Of a stretch of 64,000 bases of DNA, positions 28,948-38,069 are shown one piece after another (within the stretch, counting starts at the first letter, position 1; every line of letters starts with the position of its first letter). The position numbers were made by a program, and so were the translations under genes. The DNA lies in assembly GCA_045866215.1 (NCBI GenBank), contig AP035880.1:1736001-1800000 (forward strand). The letters run 5' to 3'. This DNA comes from Croceivirga sp009797885 (lineage in GTDB: Bacteria; Bacteroidota; Bacteroidia; Flavobacteriales; Flavobacteriaceae). The notes beneath the pieces are model-generated. The model saw only the letters and a program-made list of their open reading frames with translations. It made no database searches and was not told the origin of the DNA.

Positions 28948-29883
28948 ATGGAAAAGTATCTAAAATGCACCTTTTTACTGGCCACTTTGGTCATGGGATC
29001 GGTACTTTATGGGCAAGCTGATATAAATCCAAAGGAAAACAGGGCGGCCATGATACTGGAGCAGCTAAAAAATCCATCAGGGGATTACATTTTGGCCGTC
29101 TCCCATAGGGGGGATTGGCGCCATGCCCCGGAAAACAGCCTGCCAGCAATTCAAAGATGTATTGATTTAGGGGTGGATATCGTCGAGATTGATGTGCGAT
29201 TGACCAAAGACGGACATTTAGTGGCCATGCATGACAAAACCCTGGATCGGACGACCGATGGAAAAGGAAAGGTGCGTGAACTTACCTTGGACGAAATCAG
29301 GGCATTTCGTCTTAAAAATGCCTGTGGGGTACGGGGTTCCAGAATCCCGGTCCCTACTTTGGAAGAAATAATGGAGTTGACAAAAGATAGGATCATGGTA
29401 AATCTGGATAAGGTAGAAGGGGAAACCGTACGGGAAGCCTATGAGATCCTCAAAAAAACGGGAACGGTAAAGCAAGCCATTTTTAAGGGTAGGGAAACCG
29501 TGCAGGCGATGCGCAAAAAATATGGTGACCTTATGGATTCCATAATCTACATGCCCATTTTAATCGACAACACCAAAAATCCAGCACAATTTGTGCAGGA
29601 CTACAATGCGGACCTCTCCCCCTTGGCTTATGAGGTAACTTTTGACTCCGAGGATTCGGAAAATTTCAAACAGATTTCAAAACTAAGGGAAGAAGGCATT
29701 TTTGTCTTGAACATTGCGCTGTGGGATGATTTGGTGGCCGGGCATACGGATGAAATGAGCTTATTGGAAGGCCCGGATGCCTCCTGGGGCTGGTTGGTGG
29801 AACGTGGGGCCAACGGCATTATGACGGACCGCCCGGAGGAATTATTGATCTATTTGAAACAAAAGGGGCTTCGAAACCCGTGA
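28948..29883 (+). CDS. glycerophosphodiester phosphodiesterase-family protein (second copy)
   Basis: This 311-residue protein is a paralogue of the gene 21 bases upstream. It shows the same SHRGDWRHAPENS, VDIVEIDVRLTKDG and AMHDKTLDRTTDG motifs and the C-terminal DRPEELL. It has an ordinary signal peptide ending in GQA rather than a lipobox, so it should be soluble in the periplasm while the first copy is membrane-anchored. The pair may act on different head groups or in sequence. Confidence 0.9.
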   Translation: MEKYLKCTFLLATLVMGSVLYGQADINPKENRAAMILEQLKNPSGDYILAVSHRGDWRHAPENSLPAIQRCIDLGVDIVEIDVRLTKDGHLVAMHDKTLDRTTDGKGKVRELTLDEIRAFRLKNACGVRGSRIPVPTLEEIMELTKDRIMVNLDKVEGETVREAYEILKKTGTVKQAIFKGRETVQAMRKKYGDLMDSIIYMPILIDNTKNPAQFVQDYNADLSPLAYEVTFDSEDSENFKQISKLREEGIFVLNIALWDDLVAGHTDEMSLLEGPDASWGWLVERGANGIMTDRPEELLIYLKQKGLRNP

Positions 29884-29948
29884 ACGATATATAAGGATAC
29901 GTAGTTCGTTTTCATAATGCAGTTTACGTTTATTTAGTTAGCAGAAGG

Positions 29949-29975
29949 GCGCAACCAAAGGGTTGCGCTTTGCTG
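29949..29975 (+). terminator. rho-independent terminator after the phosphodiesterase operon
   Basis: GCGCAACC and GGTTGCGC pair perfectly over 8 bases around a 4-base loop and run into TTTGCTGTTT. It closes the ECF-FecR-SusC-SusD-GDPD locus. Confidence 0.8.
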
Positions 29976-30318
29976 TTTGATCAGGATGGGCATATCCAAT
30001 TTTGAGCAATTTGGAAGGTACGGCATTACCGTTGTTCCAAATAAGGCAAGGAAATTTTGCCAAAAGCTGGTTCAACTTTCATGATGGTCTACTTCAGGGC
30101 AACGGAATGGCACTACGTACTTTTTCATTTATTGGTTATATGGCCCGTTTGTTACATTATGTTCAATCAACCATAACATAAGGATTAGTATTTATCCCGT
30201 AAAAGTGTGTGATTGTGCAAAACTACATCAAGGGACAATCCCTTTTGCAGTTAAAATGCGCGGAAGCCGAAAAGCCATAAATAGAGTAGGCAACCACAAA
30301 TCAAAACTTAGCAATTCA
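29976..30318. other. intergenic region before a small secreted protein gene
   Basis: About 340 bases with no gene that I can support. An open frame runs in from 30205, but its first 38 residues look unlike a signal peptide, so I treat them as leader. The stretch presumably holds the promoter of the next gene. Confidence 0.4.
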
Positions 30319-30675
30319 ATGAAAAAATTAGTCATGCTTTTTGTATTGGCCTTTGTTGCTTCATGGGGATACTCCCAAAAGACGGTACCAACCAATGACA
30401 TGGGACTCCGGAATGGCTGTACGGATTATCGTCGCAGCAATGGTAACGTGAATACCTACAACAGCGTTATGTACAGTTCTGCCCAAAGCAGTGCCTACAA
30501 GCAAGCCTATGACCTGGGCTGGAGCAGATGCCAAAGCAGCAGTAATTGGATCATAAAAAATGGAAAATTGGTCTATTACGAAAAACCGGATTATGGGAAA
30601 GGGCCTAAGCTTCCTGGACACCAAAAGCCATGGGTAATCACCGTTCATAGCTCACAGCCGGCAAAAAAGCAATAA
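30319..30675 (+). CDS. small secreted protein of unknown function
   Basis: I do not recognise this 118-residue protein. The ATG at 30319 begins a clean signal peptide (MKKLVMLFVLAFVASWGYSQ). The mature part of about 98 residues is rich in Ser, Tyr, Asn and Lys, with two Cys (GCTDYRR and RCQSSS) that could form one disulfide. The C-terminus is basic (QPAKKQ). It stands alone between two terminators, so it is a single-gene unit. Confidence 0.65.
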   Translation: MKKLVMLFVLAFVASWGYSQKTVPTNDMGLRNGCTDYRRSNGNVNTYNSVMYSSAQSSAYKQAYDLGWSRCQSSSNWIIKNGKLVYYEKPDYGKGPKLPGHQKPWVITVHSSQPAKKQ

Positions 30676-30696
30676 TTTTTATCGCCAAAGTCTTTT

Positions 30697-30747
30697 ATAA
30701 CGGGGAACAACATTTTGTTGGAATTAAAGTGTCATGTTCCCCGTTAT
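30697..30747. other. inverted repeat downstream of the small secreted protein
   Basis: ATAACGGGGAACA and TGTTCCCCGTTAT are a perfect 13-base inverted repeat with a 25-base spacer, 21 bases after the stop codon. No T tract follows on either strand. It may be an RNA stability element or a bidirectional stop together with the next hairpin. Confidence 0.6.
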
Positions 30748-30785
30748 CAAAGCGTCAATAAGCCATTCTTTCCATCATTTTAAAC

Positions 30786-30818
30786 TCCCCAAACATCACT
30801 ACAGGCTTGGGGATTTTT
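30786..30818 (+). terminator. rho-independent terminator
   Basis: TCCCCAA pairs with TTGGGGA around a 14-base loop and is followed by five T. It separates the + strand gene from the convergent reductase gene. Confidence 0.75.
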
Positions 30819-30861
30819 CTATATAAAATTTTGGATAGGGTCCAGTGTTCAGGGCCAGGTT

Positions 30862-31833
30862 TCAACTCATGGGAAATATGGTTTCATCATTGGGTATAAA
30901 AGCCTCATATCGTTTTCCCCTTGCCCTTAGTTCGCTGGGCAAAATACAATGGTATACAAAGGCATTGACCGGTGTTGAAATGCCGTATTTCCTGCCCAAC
31001 CGGACCACAGTCCCATTTTGGTATTCAATCTCCGACGGTTTTTTGTCCCAAACATCCCGGGTTAATGAGGATGTGGCATCATAAGGATAGGTATCCACAA
31101 AAGCCACCGTTTTGTCCACAAAATCCGCTTCAATGTTAACCCCCAATTTTTGGGACAACAGGAATATCTCCGTGAGCAAATCGACCATAAGCTTTCGAGT
31201 TCCCCTTAGCTCCCTTAATTCTCCGTAAGTGGAGTTGGATACGACCAATAATCCGCTTAAACAGATGGTGATGAATTTTTTCCAGAGATCGGCTTCGATA
31301 TCTTCAGCTATTTCCGAGGCCATCCCAGCCGTTTCAAAGATTTCCTGTACCCTAAAAACCCGGTCCGTTTTGGCGTTATCGAGTTCCCCAAATACAAGTA
31401 TTGGCGTAACGCCCGAATGACGGATCACTCCCGGGGATTCGATTTCACTAATTATCCGACATAATCCCCCCAGAATGTTCCCTCTATCAATTTTTTCAGA
31501 CAACTCCTCCGCTATAAACACCCCATTTTGCAAGGGAATGATCATACTGTCCTTTTTCAGGATTTTGCTGATATCCTGCCGGATTTCCCTGATCTGCCAG
31601 GATTTAACACCAATCAGTATAAGGTCAGGTTTGTCCAAATGGGTTATGTTGTCCGTGGCCTGAACGGTTTCCAAACGAAAATCGCCCTGTATACTTTTAA
31701 TGTACAGTCCCTTGTTTTGCATCGCTTTTAAGTGCGCTCCCCGTGCCACAAATGTCACGTCATATCCGGCCTGGGCCAACTTGGCCCCAAAGTATCCCCC
31801 TACTCCCCCCGTTCCTATAATTGCTATTTTCAT
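30862..31833 (-). CDS. 2-dehydropantoate 2-reductase family protein
   Basis: The 323-residue cytoplasmic enzyme reduces ketopantoate to pantoate with NADPH in pantothenate and coenzyme A synthesis, if it is the true PanE. It shows the N-terminal GTGGVGGYFGAKLA nucleotide motif, VARGAHL, LIGVKSWQ, PLQNGV and a C-terminal domain with SSLTRDVWDKKPSEIEYQNG, which carries the conserved Ser/Asp and Glu of the family. I start at the MKIAII codon at 31833; an ATG three codons earlier is possible. No pantothenate gene lies nearby, so a paralogue with another keto acid substrate is not excluded. Confidence 0.88.
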   Translation of the reverse strand: MKIAIIGTGGVGGYFGAKLAQAGYDVTFVARGAHLKAMQNKGLYIKSIQGDFRLETVQATDNITHLDKPDLILIGVKSWQIREIRQDISKILKKDSMIIPLQNGVFIAEELSEKIDRGNILGGLCRIISEIESPGVIRHSGVTPILVFGELDNAKTDRVFRVQEIFETAGMASEIAEDIEADLWKKFITICLSGLLVVSNSTYGELRELRGTRKLMVDLLTEIFLLSQKLGVNIEADFVDKTVAFVDTYPYDATSSLTRDVWDKKPSEIEYQNGTVVRLGRKYGISTPVNAFVYHCILPSELRARGKRYEAFIPNDETIFPMS

Positions 31834-31931
31834 GGTATCCATTGGTGTTTATGCTGTATTCCCTGCCGTTGTGTAGAATTATGTATGGTCGTGAAATCCT
31901 ATTGCCATTGTATTTGACAAAACACGGTTGG

Positions 31932-32984
31932 TCAGTCGGACAGTTCTAAAAACAAAAACCCATTAGGTTTATACACCTTCCCAAATGGGCGAACACTGAA
32001 ATCCGATAGGTCAATGATGCTCATATGGTTGTCCAGGGCATTCGATACAAAGGCTTGGGTACCATTGGGGGCAATCCGGACATAGATGGGTGCTTTGCCG
32101 GTGGCTATCCGTTCCAGGATTTCACCCGTTTCCAAATCTAGCGCCAAAACCAGGCCATCATAAGGGCATGGCGCCAATAAAAGCCGTTCATCCGGACTCA
32201 AACAGGAATAAATGATTTGTTTGACCCCTAAATCCGTGAAATGTTTTTGGATGCTCAGATCCGTGGTACGGATTACATAAATTTCATTCAGGCAACTCAA
32301 GATCAACTGTTGTCGATCTGAAGTAAAGGTCATTCCCCGAACCGGTGTTGTCGTAGGAAAGTGATCCAATTCCTCGCCGGTAACCGCATCATATATATAA
32401 ACGCCATTTGCCCCGGCCAACGACCATATGCGATCTCCGGAGGAAGAAAACTCAAAATTGTGGACCCCTTTGGCTAAGGGAAAGCTACGTTTTATCCCAC
32501 CCTTTTGGGCATCATAGACCATCATGGAATCCCCATATTCCAGATTGACGAACAACTCCTTTTTTGTTGGGGGCCTCAATTTAAGGCCATGGGGGGCCTT
32601 GCAGGTATCCAGCACCTTTCCATGGGTACGATAGGTAGGCCAGTATTGGACACTGGATAGATCTTTTAAGTTGAATACGGACAGGGTGGTACCGGGAATT
32701 CCGATGGTAGTATCATAATCCTCCACCCCAAAATTGCTGACATATACCCTTTGGGTAGTACTGTCAAGTTCAATTTCATGGGGATTGAAACCTACTTGAA
32801 TGCTGTCAAGTAAACGGCCATCACTATGGAATAGTTTTACTTGGTTCCCCCCTTGTTCAACGACCAATACCTGAAAATCGGTTGTTGTTACTGCCTTTCC
32901 TTTTTGGGCGGCATCGTTTTTACATCCAACAATCAGTAACGCAAAAACCATACTTACCCATAAGTAGCTATAGATTGTTTTCAT
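31932..32984 (-). CDS. YVTN/WD-like beta-propeller lipoprotein
   Basis: This 350-residue lipoprotein (lipobox LLIVGC) has repeated propeller blades with the pattern of YVTN proteins: VFNLKDLSSVQ, VYDAQKGG, YIYDAVTGEEL, VIRTTDLSI, ALDLETGEIL and IIDLSDFSV at spacing of about 40 residues, giving roughly seven blades. No catalytic motif is visible. It stands alone with 89 bases to the reductase gene. A role in binding at the periplasmic face of a membrane is the most that can be said. Six residues upstream of the chosen ATG are also open. Confidence 0.8.
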   Translation of the reverse strand: MKTIYSYLWVSMVFALLIVGCKNDAAQKGKAVTTTDFQVLVVEQGGNQVKLFHSDGRLLDSIQVGFNPHEIELDSTTQRVYVSNFGVEDYDTTIGIPGTTLSVFNLKDLSSVQYWPTYRTHGKVLDTCKAPHGLKLRPPTKKELFVNLEYGDSMMVYDAQKGGIKRSFPLAKGVHNFEFSSSGDRIWSLAGANGVYIYDAVTGEELDHFPTTTPVRGMTFTSDRQQLILSCLNEIYVIRTTDLSIQKHFTDLGVKQIIYSCLSPDERLLLAPCPYDGLVLALDLETGEILERIATGKAPIYVRIAPNGTQAFVSNALDNHMSIIDLSDFSVRPFGKVYKPNGFLFLELSD

Positions 32985-33002
32985 TTTTATACGTATTACC
33001 AA

Positions 33003-33803
33003 CAGTGCCCTGTATGGGTCCCGTTGCAGTTTTCAGTTGTTTTTGCCATTCTTGGCACTACAAAATATACTGGTTTACAATATAATAAGATGGACAAATC
33101 TGAACTCCAAAAAAAAAGAACGGTAATAAATGGACCTCAAAAAGTAATAAGTGGAGCCATAAAGGTGGCTTACCCTCGGTTTTACCCCACTTTCCAATCC
33201 TTCTTGGTTTAGCGTGTTCCAGTCAGGATCCCAATGATCCTGAAACTGGAACTACAAACTAAACGTGGGGTCGGTAGCGGTGCAAAGACCAAGACAAAAA
33301 CGGTTTGTTGAAAAGATACGTGTAGGTCATTTGTAGCGAATGAATTTAGTAATAGGAGGGTCCCGACCATTGTATTGGCCAACGGTGCACGAACCCTCCA
33401 CTAACTAACTCTACGGTTCAATCTGGAAAATTTGTTCCGCAATTGTAGAACCAATAGTAGAACAACCTGAAAATGAAAATGTAAACGCTTAAAAGAATGT
33501 GGCATTCCTAAGACTGAACGGCCCAAAACTAATGGAAGGCCTAAAGAAGAACAAAGACGAATGCACAAGTGGGTTATAGAAAAAATAAGTGGTCGAAATA
33601 CGATTATAGAAAAACTCTTTATCGTGGTATGGAACAGCACGTAGGGGTATTGCTTTTGGTCTTGCAACCCAGCACAAATATAATCCATATCATGCGCTAT
33701 ATTCGATTATCCCATGGTTCGCAATCCAAAAAAACCGTTACCTTTTTTTCGTGTGACATAGTGTTGGCAGAACCTCGCCGGAATCCAATTCTTTTCCCGA
33801 TAC
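33003..33803. other. 800-base gene-poor stretch
   Basis: Only short frames occur here and none has a recognisable family, a signal peptide or a neighbour partner. The longest frames (40-95 residues, both strands) overlap each other and have poor composition. A hairpin with arms GGAGGGT (33355) and ACCCTCC (33393) stands out. A short open segment near 33490-33630 encodes a Lys/Arg-rich peptide including NGRPKEEQRR, perhaps debris of a DNA-binding protein. I assign no gene. Confidence 0.4.
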
Positions 33804-34652
33804 TCATTTGTATTGGTTCCTAAAGTTCATTAGTAAATCCTTAAAGGCAATCCCGATTCGCAAATTGCTCACATATCGGTTGTAATCAATTAAGTCTTCT
33901 GAGTATCCCCCAAAATATTGCAGGTATATAAATTGATTGCTGTTTTTTGAAATCTTAAAACTTAAACCGGCTTTTACGAAACCGGTGAGTGTATCGTCAT
34001 ATGCAGGCTGTATGTCGATGTCCAAAAAAAGGTTTGTTGTTGGATTATAGGTGACCCCAAAACTAAAAAAGCCCCGAAAGGAGGTAATGTCTTCATTACC
34101 ACTTAAATCCCCGACAGGTATCCATGCCTTTGTACGAAATTGCCAATACGGACCAAGGGGCTTGAAATATTGGAGTGAAAAAAAGTTCCAACTGCGGGAG
34201 TTCTCCCCATCACGGCCATTGGACTCGTGCTCAAAGGCAAACCAAAGACCGGATTTGATGCCTTTATCATCAACAAAAAGCTTGGCTACCCCAAGTGTAG
34301 GATTGTAATTGGTTTCCCGAAAAGGAAAGGATTCCAGATAAATATCCCAAAACGATTTTTGGCGATAGGTGATGAAGGGAAAAACGGCCCAAGGTAAATC
34401 CACATTGGTCAGACGTTGTTTAAATCCTATTTCAAACTTTGCATCACTGGTCTGTGAAGAGACCTTTTCATTGATCGAAGTACCGGTCACAAAGTAATTA
34501 TCCCCATACATGGTGAATGCCGGTAAACTTCGAATGTATGTTTTGTAGTTGGAACTGTCCAAAGCAACCCCCTCATTTTGGGCCTTGGTGGGAAGTACGG
34601 CAATGAACGGCAATACAAGCCCAAGGACTATTCCTGCTTTTTGTAGCTCCAT
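33804..34652 (-). CDS. pldA: outer-membrane phospholipase A (OMPLA family)
   Basis: The 282-residue protein should be a 12-strand barrel that hydrolyses phospholipids in the outer membrane when lipid asymmetry is lost. After the signal peptide (ending near TKAQ) the active-site segment FEHESNGRDGENSRSWN gives H142, S144 and N156, the complete catalytic triad of the family. The gene overlaps the upstream permease by 25 bases and is the last gene of the TetR-controlled ABC operon, an unusual partner for an exporter. Dimerisation and calcium control are family knowledge. Confidence 0.92.
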   Translation of the reverse strand: MELQKAGIVLGLVLPFIAVLPTKAQNEGVALDSSNYKTYIRSLPAFTMYGDNYFVTGTSINEKVSSQTSDAKFEIGFKQRLTNVDLPWAVFPFITYRQKSFWDIYLESFPFRETNYNPTLGVAKLFVDDKGIKSGLWFAFEHESNGRDGENSRSWNFFSLQYFKPLGPYWQFRTKAWIPVGDLSGNEDITSFRGFFSFGVTYNPTTNLFLDIDIQPAYDDTLTGFVKAGLSFKISKNSNQFIYLQYFGGYSEDLIDYNRYVSNLRIGIAFKDLLMNFRNQYK

Positions 34653-35752
34653 ACGGCCGCTGCATTAAAGAGTAATGCCAAAATAAAGGTATACACAAAC
34701 TCCATTTTAATATCGGCCAACCCACTTCCTTTCAACAAAACTTTTCGGGAAACGGAAATGAAATGTGCCAATGGGTTCGGAATGGTAGCATATTGCGCCC
34801 ATTTGGGCATACTATCTATTGGTGTGAAAAGACCACACATGAGCACAAAGATCAAAACGAAAAAAAAGGCAACAAATATGGCTTGTTGTTGGGTTTCGGC
34901 GAAATTGGAAATCAACAGTCCAAAACCCAATACACAGATAAGATTGACCACGGCATAAGCAAAAATAAGTCCAATATTCCCCCGTATGGGAATATCAAAA
35001 ATGAGTTTGCTGGCAATTAGGCCCACCGTTAAAAGAACGAGTCCGAGACATAGAAAGGGAACCAATTTCCCTAAAATAAATTCCCATTTTTTGATGGGGG
35101 TCACATTGATCTGTTCAATAGTACCGATCTCCCGTTCACGAACCGTGTTCATTGCAGTTAGGACAATGGTCAGCAGTGCCGTGAGTTCCGCCAAAATTCC
35201 GGGTGCCATAAAATGGGGATAGTCCAGTTCTGGATTGTACCAGTTGTTTGAAGTAACCACTACAGGTTCATTGTGCTTGGGAAGACCTGAAAAAAACAAT
35301 GGTTCATTGCGTCTTATTTCCTTATTTAGCGTAGCTATAATACCGTTCAGGTACCCGGACCCCACAGTGGCCTGCTGTCCATTGATGGCGTTTACCAGGG
35401 TCTGCAATTGTGGTGCTTCCCCACGATAGAGTTGTTTTTCAAAATCGGGGGGTACCTCAAGTACAATATCCACCTCGTCCAACTGCATAAGGTCCAAAGC
35501 CTCCTTTTTGTTGAAAGGGGCCGCTAGTAATGAAAACCTATCATTGGCCATAATTTTATTGGACAGCGCCCTTGAAATTTCACTTTGGTCATGGTCAACC
35601 ACCGCAATCCGAACGTCCTTGACTTCGTTGGATGCCGCATTGGACAAAATAATAAGCTGAATGATGGGCAATAAGGTCATCATTGGTAACAACGCCTTGT
35701 TCCTAAAAATTTGGATGAATTCCTTCTGTATCAGAAATCGTAATCGTCTCAT
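34628..35752 (-). CDS. ABC-2 type transporter permease (second)
   Basis: This 374-residue inner-membrane protein has one N-terminal helix, a periplasmic domain of about 150 residues and five or six C-terminal helices, the layout of YbhS/YbhR-type permeases. The motif VREREIGTIEQINVTPIKKWEFILGK is the cytoplasmic coupling segment of this family. With the other permease 15 bases upstream it likely forms the heterodimeric channel driven by the two ATPases encoded earlier. Confidence 0.93.
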   Translation of the reverse strand: MRRLRFLIQKEFIQIFRNKALLPMMTLLPIIQLIILSNAASNEVKDVRIAVVDHDQSEISRALSNKIMANDRFSLLAAPFNKKEALDLMQLDEVDIVLEVPPDFEKQLYRGEAPQLQTLVNAINGQQATVGSGYLNGIIATLNKEIRRNEPLFFSGLPKHNEPVVVTSNNWYNPELDYPHFMAPGILAELTALLTIVLTAMNTVREREIGTIEQINVTPIKKWEFILGKLVPFLCLGLVLLTVGLIASKLIFDIPIRGNIGLIFAYAVVNLICVLGFGLLISNFAETQQQAIFVAFFFVLIFVLMCGLFTPIDSMPKWAQYATIPNPLAHFISVSRKVLLKGSGLADIKMEFVYTFILALLFNAAAVWSYKKQE

Positions 35753-35767
35753 GCTTCCCAGGTTTAT

Positions 35768-36880
35768 TTACTCGAGCCTAATTTTAAAATTCCGCCAGGA
35801 CAACAAGAGAAAGCCCAAGGTCATCATCAAGAGTACGCCTACCTCAAAAAGGATGAAATTAAGGCCCACACCCCGAAGCATTACCCCTTTCAAAATCCGA
35901 ATGAAATAGGTAGCCGGAATTAGTTTCCCAATGTATTCAAGCACCGTGGGCATGCTGGCCAAGGGAAAAATAAATCCTGAAAGTAGCATGGAAGGCATCA
36001 TCAATCCCATCAAGGACTTCATCATGGCTTCCTGTTGGGTTTTGACCGTGGTCGAAATAAAGATGCCCAGACTCAAAGCCGTAAACACATACAGGAAACA
36101 CATGCCCAAAAGCAATACTGTGCTTCCCAGAACAGGAACGTCAAATACAAAAAAGCCGATAAGAATAACGATAACCGCATTGCCAAAGGACAACAAGGCA
36201 TAAGGGGCCACCTTTCCCAGGATGATCAATAAAGGGGAAAGTGGCGAGACCAACAAGATTTCCATGGTCCCTATTTCCTTCTCCTTGGCGATGGTCAACG
36301 AAGTAAGCATGGCACATATGATCAAAAGAATCAAGGCAATGGTTCCCGGCACAAAATTATAGGCACTTGCCAGTTGGGGGTTATACAGCATACGACTGGC
36401 CACATGAATGGAATAAGGGTTGGGGGATTCGTTTCGCTTAGTCCGCTGAAAACTCCTGGTCATTTCCGTAAGATACTGCACCAACGTATTGGCGTTATTA
36501 GGATCCGACCCATCGGTAATGACCTGAATCTGTGTGGGGCTTCCGGAATAAAAATCCTCGGAAAAATTTTCTGGGATGGATACCACAAGTTTTGTTTTGC
36601 CCGACTTCATACCGGCCTCCATGTCCTTTTGGGAGGCCAGTACCTTTCGCACAATAAAGTTGCCCGAACTTTGTAAATGGTTGATGTACTGTTCACTGGT
36701 TTCATCCTTGGCATAGTCCAAGACATCAATCCTGGCATCTTTGAACTCATTGGTAACGGCATAGCCAAAAATGAGGACCTGGGCCAATGGCATCCCAAAA
36801 AGGATCAACAGCGTACGTTTATCACGTAAAATGTGATAGAACTCCTTCCGAACAAATGCCATGAACACCTTAAACATCAT
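35768..36880 (-). CDS. ABC-2 type transporter permease (first)
   Basis: This 370-residue paralogue of the next permease has the same one-plus-five helix layout and the segment AKEKEIGTMEILLVSPLSPLLIILGK. The large periplasmic loop (about residues 45-170) probably contacts the HlyD-type adaptor. It follows the DUF2141 gene by only 7 bases. Confidence 0.93.
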   Translation of the reverse strand: MMFKVFMAFVRKEFYHILRDKRTLLILFGMPLAQVLIFGYAVTNEFKDARIDVLDYAKDETSEQYINHLQSSGNFIVRKVLASQKDMEAGMKSGKTKLVVSIPENFSEDFYSGSPTQIQVITDGSDPNNANTLVQYLTEMTRSFQRTKRNESPNPYSIHVASRMLYNPQLASAYNFVPGTIALILLIICAMLTSLTIAKEKEIGTMEILLVSPLSPLLIILGKVAPYALLSFGNAVIVILIGFFVFDVPVLGSTVLLLGMCFLYVFTALSLGIFISTTVKTQQEAMMKSLMGLMMPSMLLSGFIFPLASMPTVLEYIGKLIPATYFIRILKGVMLRGVGLNFILFEVGVLLMMTLGFLLLSWRNFKIRLE

Positions 36881-36887
36881 CCGCTTT

Positions 36888-37325
36888 TTAAAGAATGAAT
36901 TTCAGTTGAAGTGCGACCTCTCCTTCATTGATCTTAAAAACACATTTTTTAAAGCTGGGCTTTCCCATTTTGGTAAGATTGGAAGCGCCCACGGGTTCTT
37001 TGGGCATACCCATAAAATTGGTCTTGATTTCCCCGTCCATGTTTTGGTCATGGAACACGGAAACGGCATATTCTCCAAAAGGCAGCTGGGGAAAGGTAGC
37101 CGTGGCCGTGTCATCAAATGTTTTGACATAGGCCTTTTTGAACGCCTTGTCCACTTCTTTGGGAAACCCATCGGCCCTATTAAAAAGCATAAAGACAATC
37201 TGTCCCTTTGATGCTTTGATTCCGGTAACGGTAACCGTAAGATTTCCTTTGGATTCCACGCTTTTGTTCCCGGATTCAAAACCCATGAGCGCGGCCACAA
37301 CTAAAATAAAAGCAATTTTTTTCAT
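36888..37325 (-). CDS. DUF2141-family secreted protein
   Basis: The 145-residue protein has a short signal peptide (MKKIAFILVVAALMGFESG) and the DUF2141 pattern: LTVTVTGIKASKGQIVFMLFN, FPQLPFGEYAVSVFHDQNMDGEI and GMPKEPVGASN. This is a small periplasmic beta-sandwich of unknown function. Here it is inserted between the ATPase and permease genes of an export operon, so it may assist the pump in the periplasm. Confidence 0.85.
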   Translation of the reverse strand: MKKIAFILVVAALMGFESGNKSVESKGNLTVTVTGIKASKGQIVFMLFNRADGFPKEVDKAFKKAYVKTFDDTATATFPQLPFGEYAVSVFHDQNMDGEIKTNFMGMPKEPVGASNLTKMGKPSFKKCVFKINEGEVALQLKFIL

Positions 37326-37385
37326 GATATAGTACGATTAAGGTTAACGGGCCAGCTTTAGGAATACTTCGTCCATGGAACTGGC

Positions 37386-38069
37386 CTAAAATTGTTTTTT
37401 AAGGTTGTCCGGTGAATCCAACGCTTTAATCATGCCGGAAACCATAATGGATATGCGATCACAGTATTCCGCCTCATCCATATAATGGGTGGTCACAAAG
37501 ATGGTTCTGCCCAATTCCGATGCCTGGTAAATGGCTTCCCAAAACTGCCTTCTTACATTGGGATCCACACCGCCCGTGGGTTCGTCCAAAAAGACAATTT
37601 CGGGCTCATGCACCATGGAAACTGCGAACGCCAATCGTTGTTTCCAACCTAAAGGCAACGACCTTACCGGTTTGGCCCCTACTTCGCTGAGCTGTAACTC
37701 CTCCAGGATTTGTGACGTCTTGGTTCTGATTTGATTCTTGGAAAGGCCATAGATGCCCCCATAAAAGCGGATGTTCTCCTTTACCGTCAAATCTTCGTAC
37801 AAGCTGAACTTTTGGGACATATACCCTATGCGTTCTTTAATGCGTTCCGACTCTTTTAAAACATCGAACCCCGCTACTTTTCCTTTCCCTGAAGAAGGTT
37901 TGCTAAGCCCTGTCAGCATTCGCATTGCCGTGGTCTTTCCTGCCCCATTGGCGCCCAAAAACCCAAAGATTTCCCCTTTTTCCACCTCAAAGGAAATATG
38001 GTCAACAGCCACGAAATCCCCAAATTTTTTGGTGAGCCCCTCCACCTGTATGACCTGGGTATTACGCAT
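37386..38069 (-). CDS. ABC transporter ATPase, stop codon 13 codons before the expected end
   Basis: This 227-residue ATPase has Walker A (GANGAGKTTAMRML), a signature region with LPLGWKQRLAFA in place of the usual LSGG, Walker B (PEIVFLDEPTGGVDP) and the H-loop (FVTTHYMDEAEYCD). The start is the ATG at 38069, overlapping the upstream ATPase by 8 bases. Immediately after the TAG at 37386-37388 the same frame continues with ASSMDEVFLKLAR and then TAA at 37344-37346. That tail is typical for YbhF-type ATPases. The gene therefore carries a late nonsense change or relies on read-through; most of the domain is intact. Confidence 0.9.
   Translation of the reverse strand: MRNTQVIQVEGLTKKFGDFVAVDHISFEVEKGEIFGFLGANGAGKTTAMRMLTGLSKPSSGKGKVAGFDVLKESERIKERIGYMSQKFSLYEDLTVKENIRFYGGIYGLSKNQIRTKTSQILEELQLSEVGAKPVRSLPLGWKQRLAFAVSMVHEPEIVFLDEPTGGVDPNVRRQFWEAIYQASELGRTIFVTTHYMDEAEYCDRISIMVSGMIKALDSPDNLKKQF

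Noticed and set aside
34628..34652. Frameshift joining permease and phospholipase
   Set aside because: The 25-base overlap is between two complete genes: the permease has its full set of helices and pldA has its own signal peptide.
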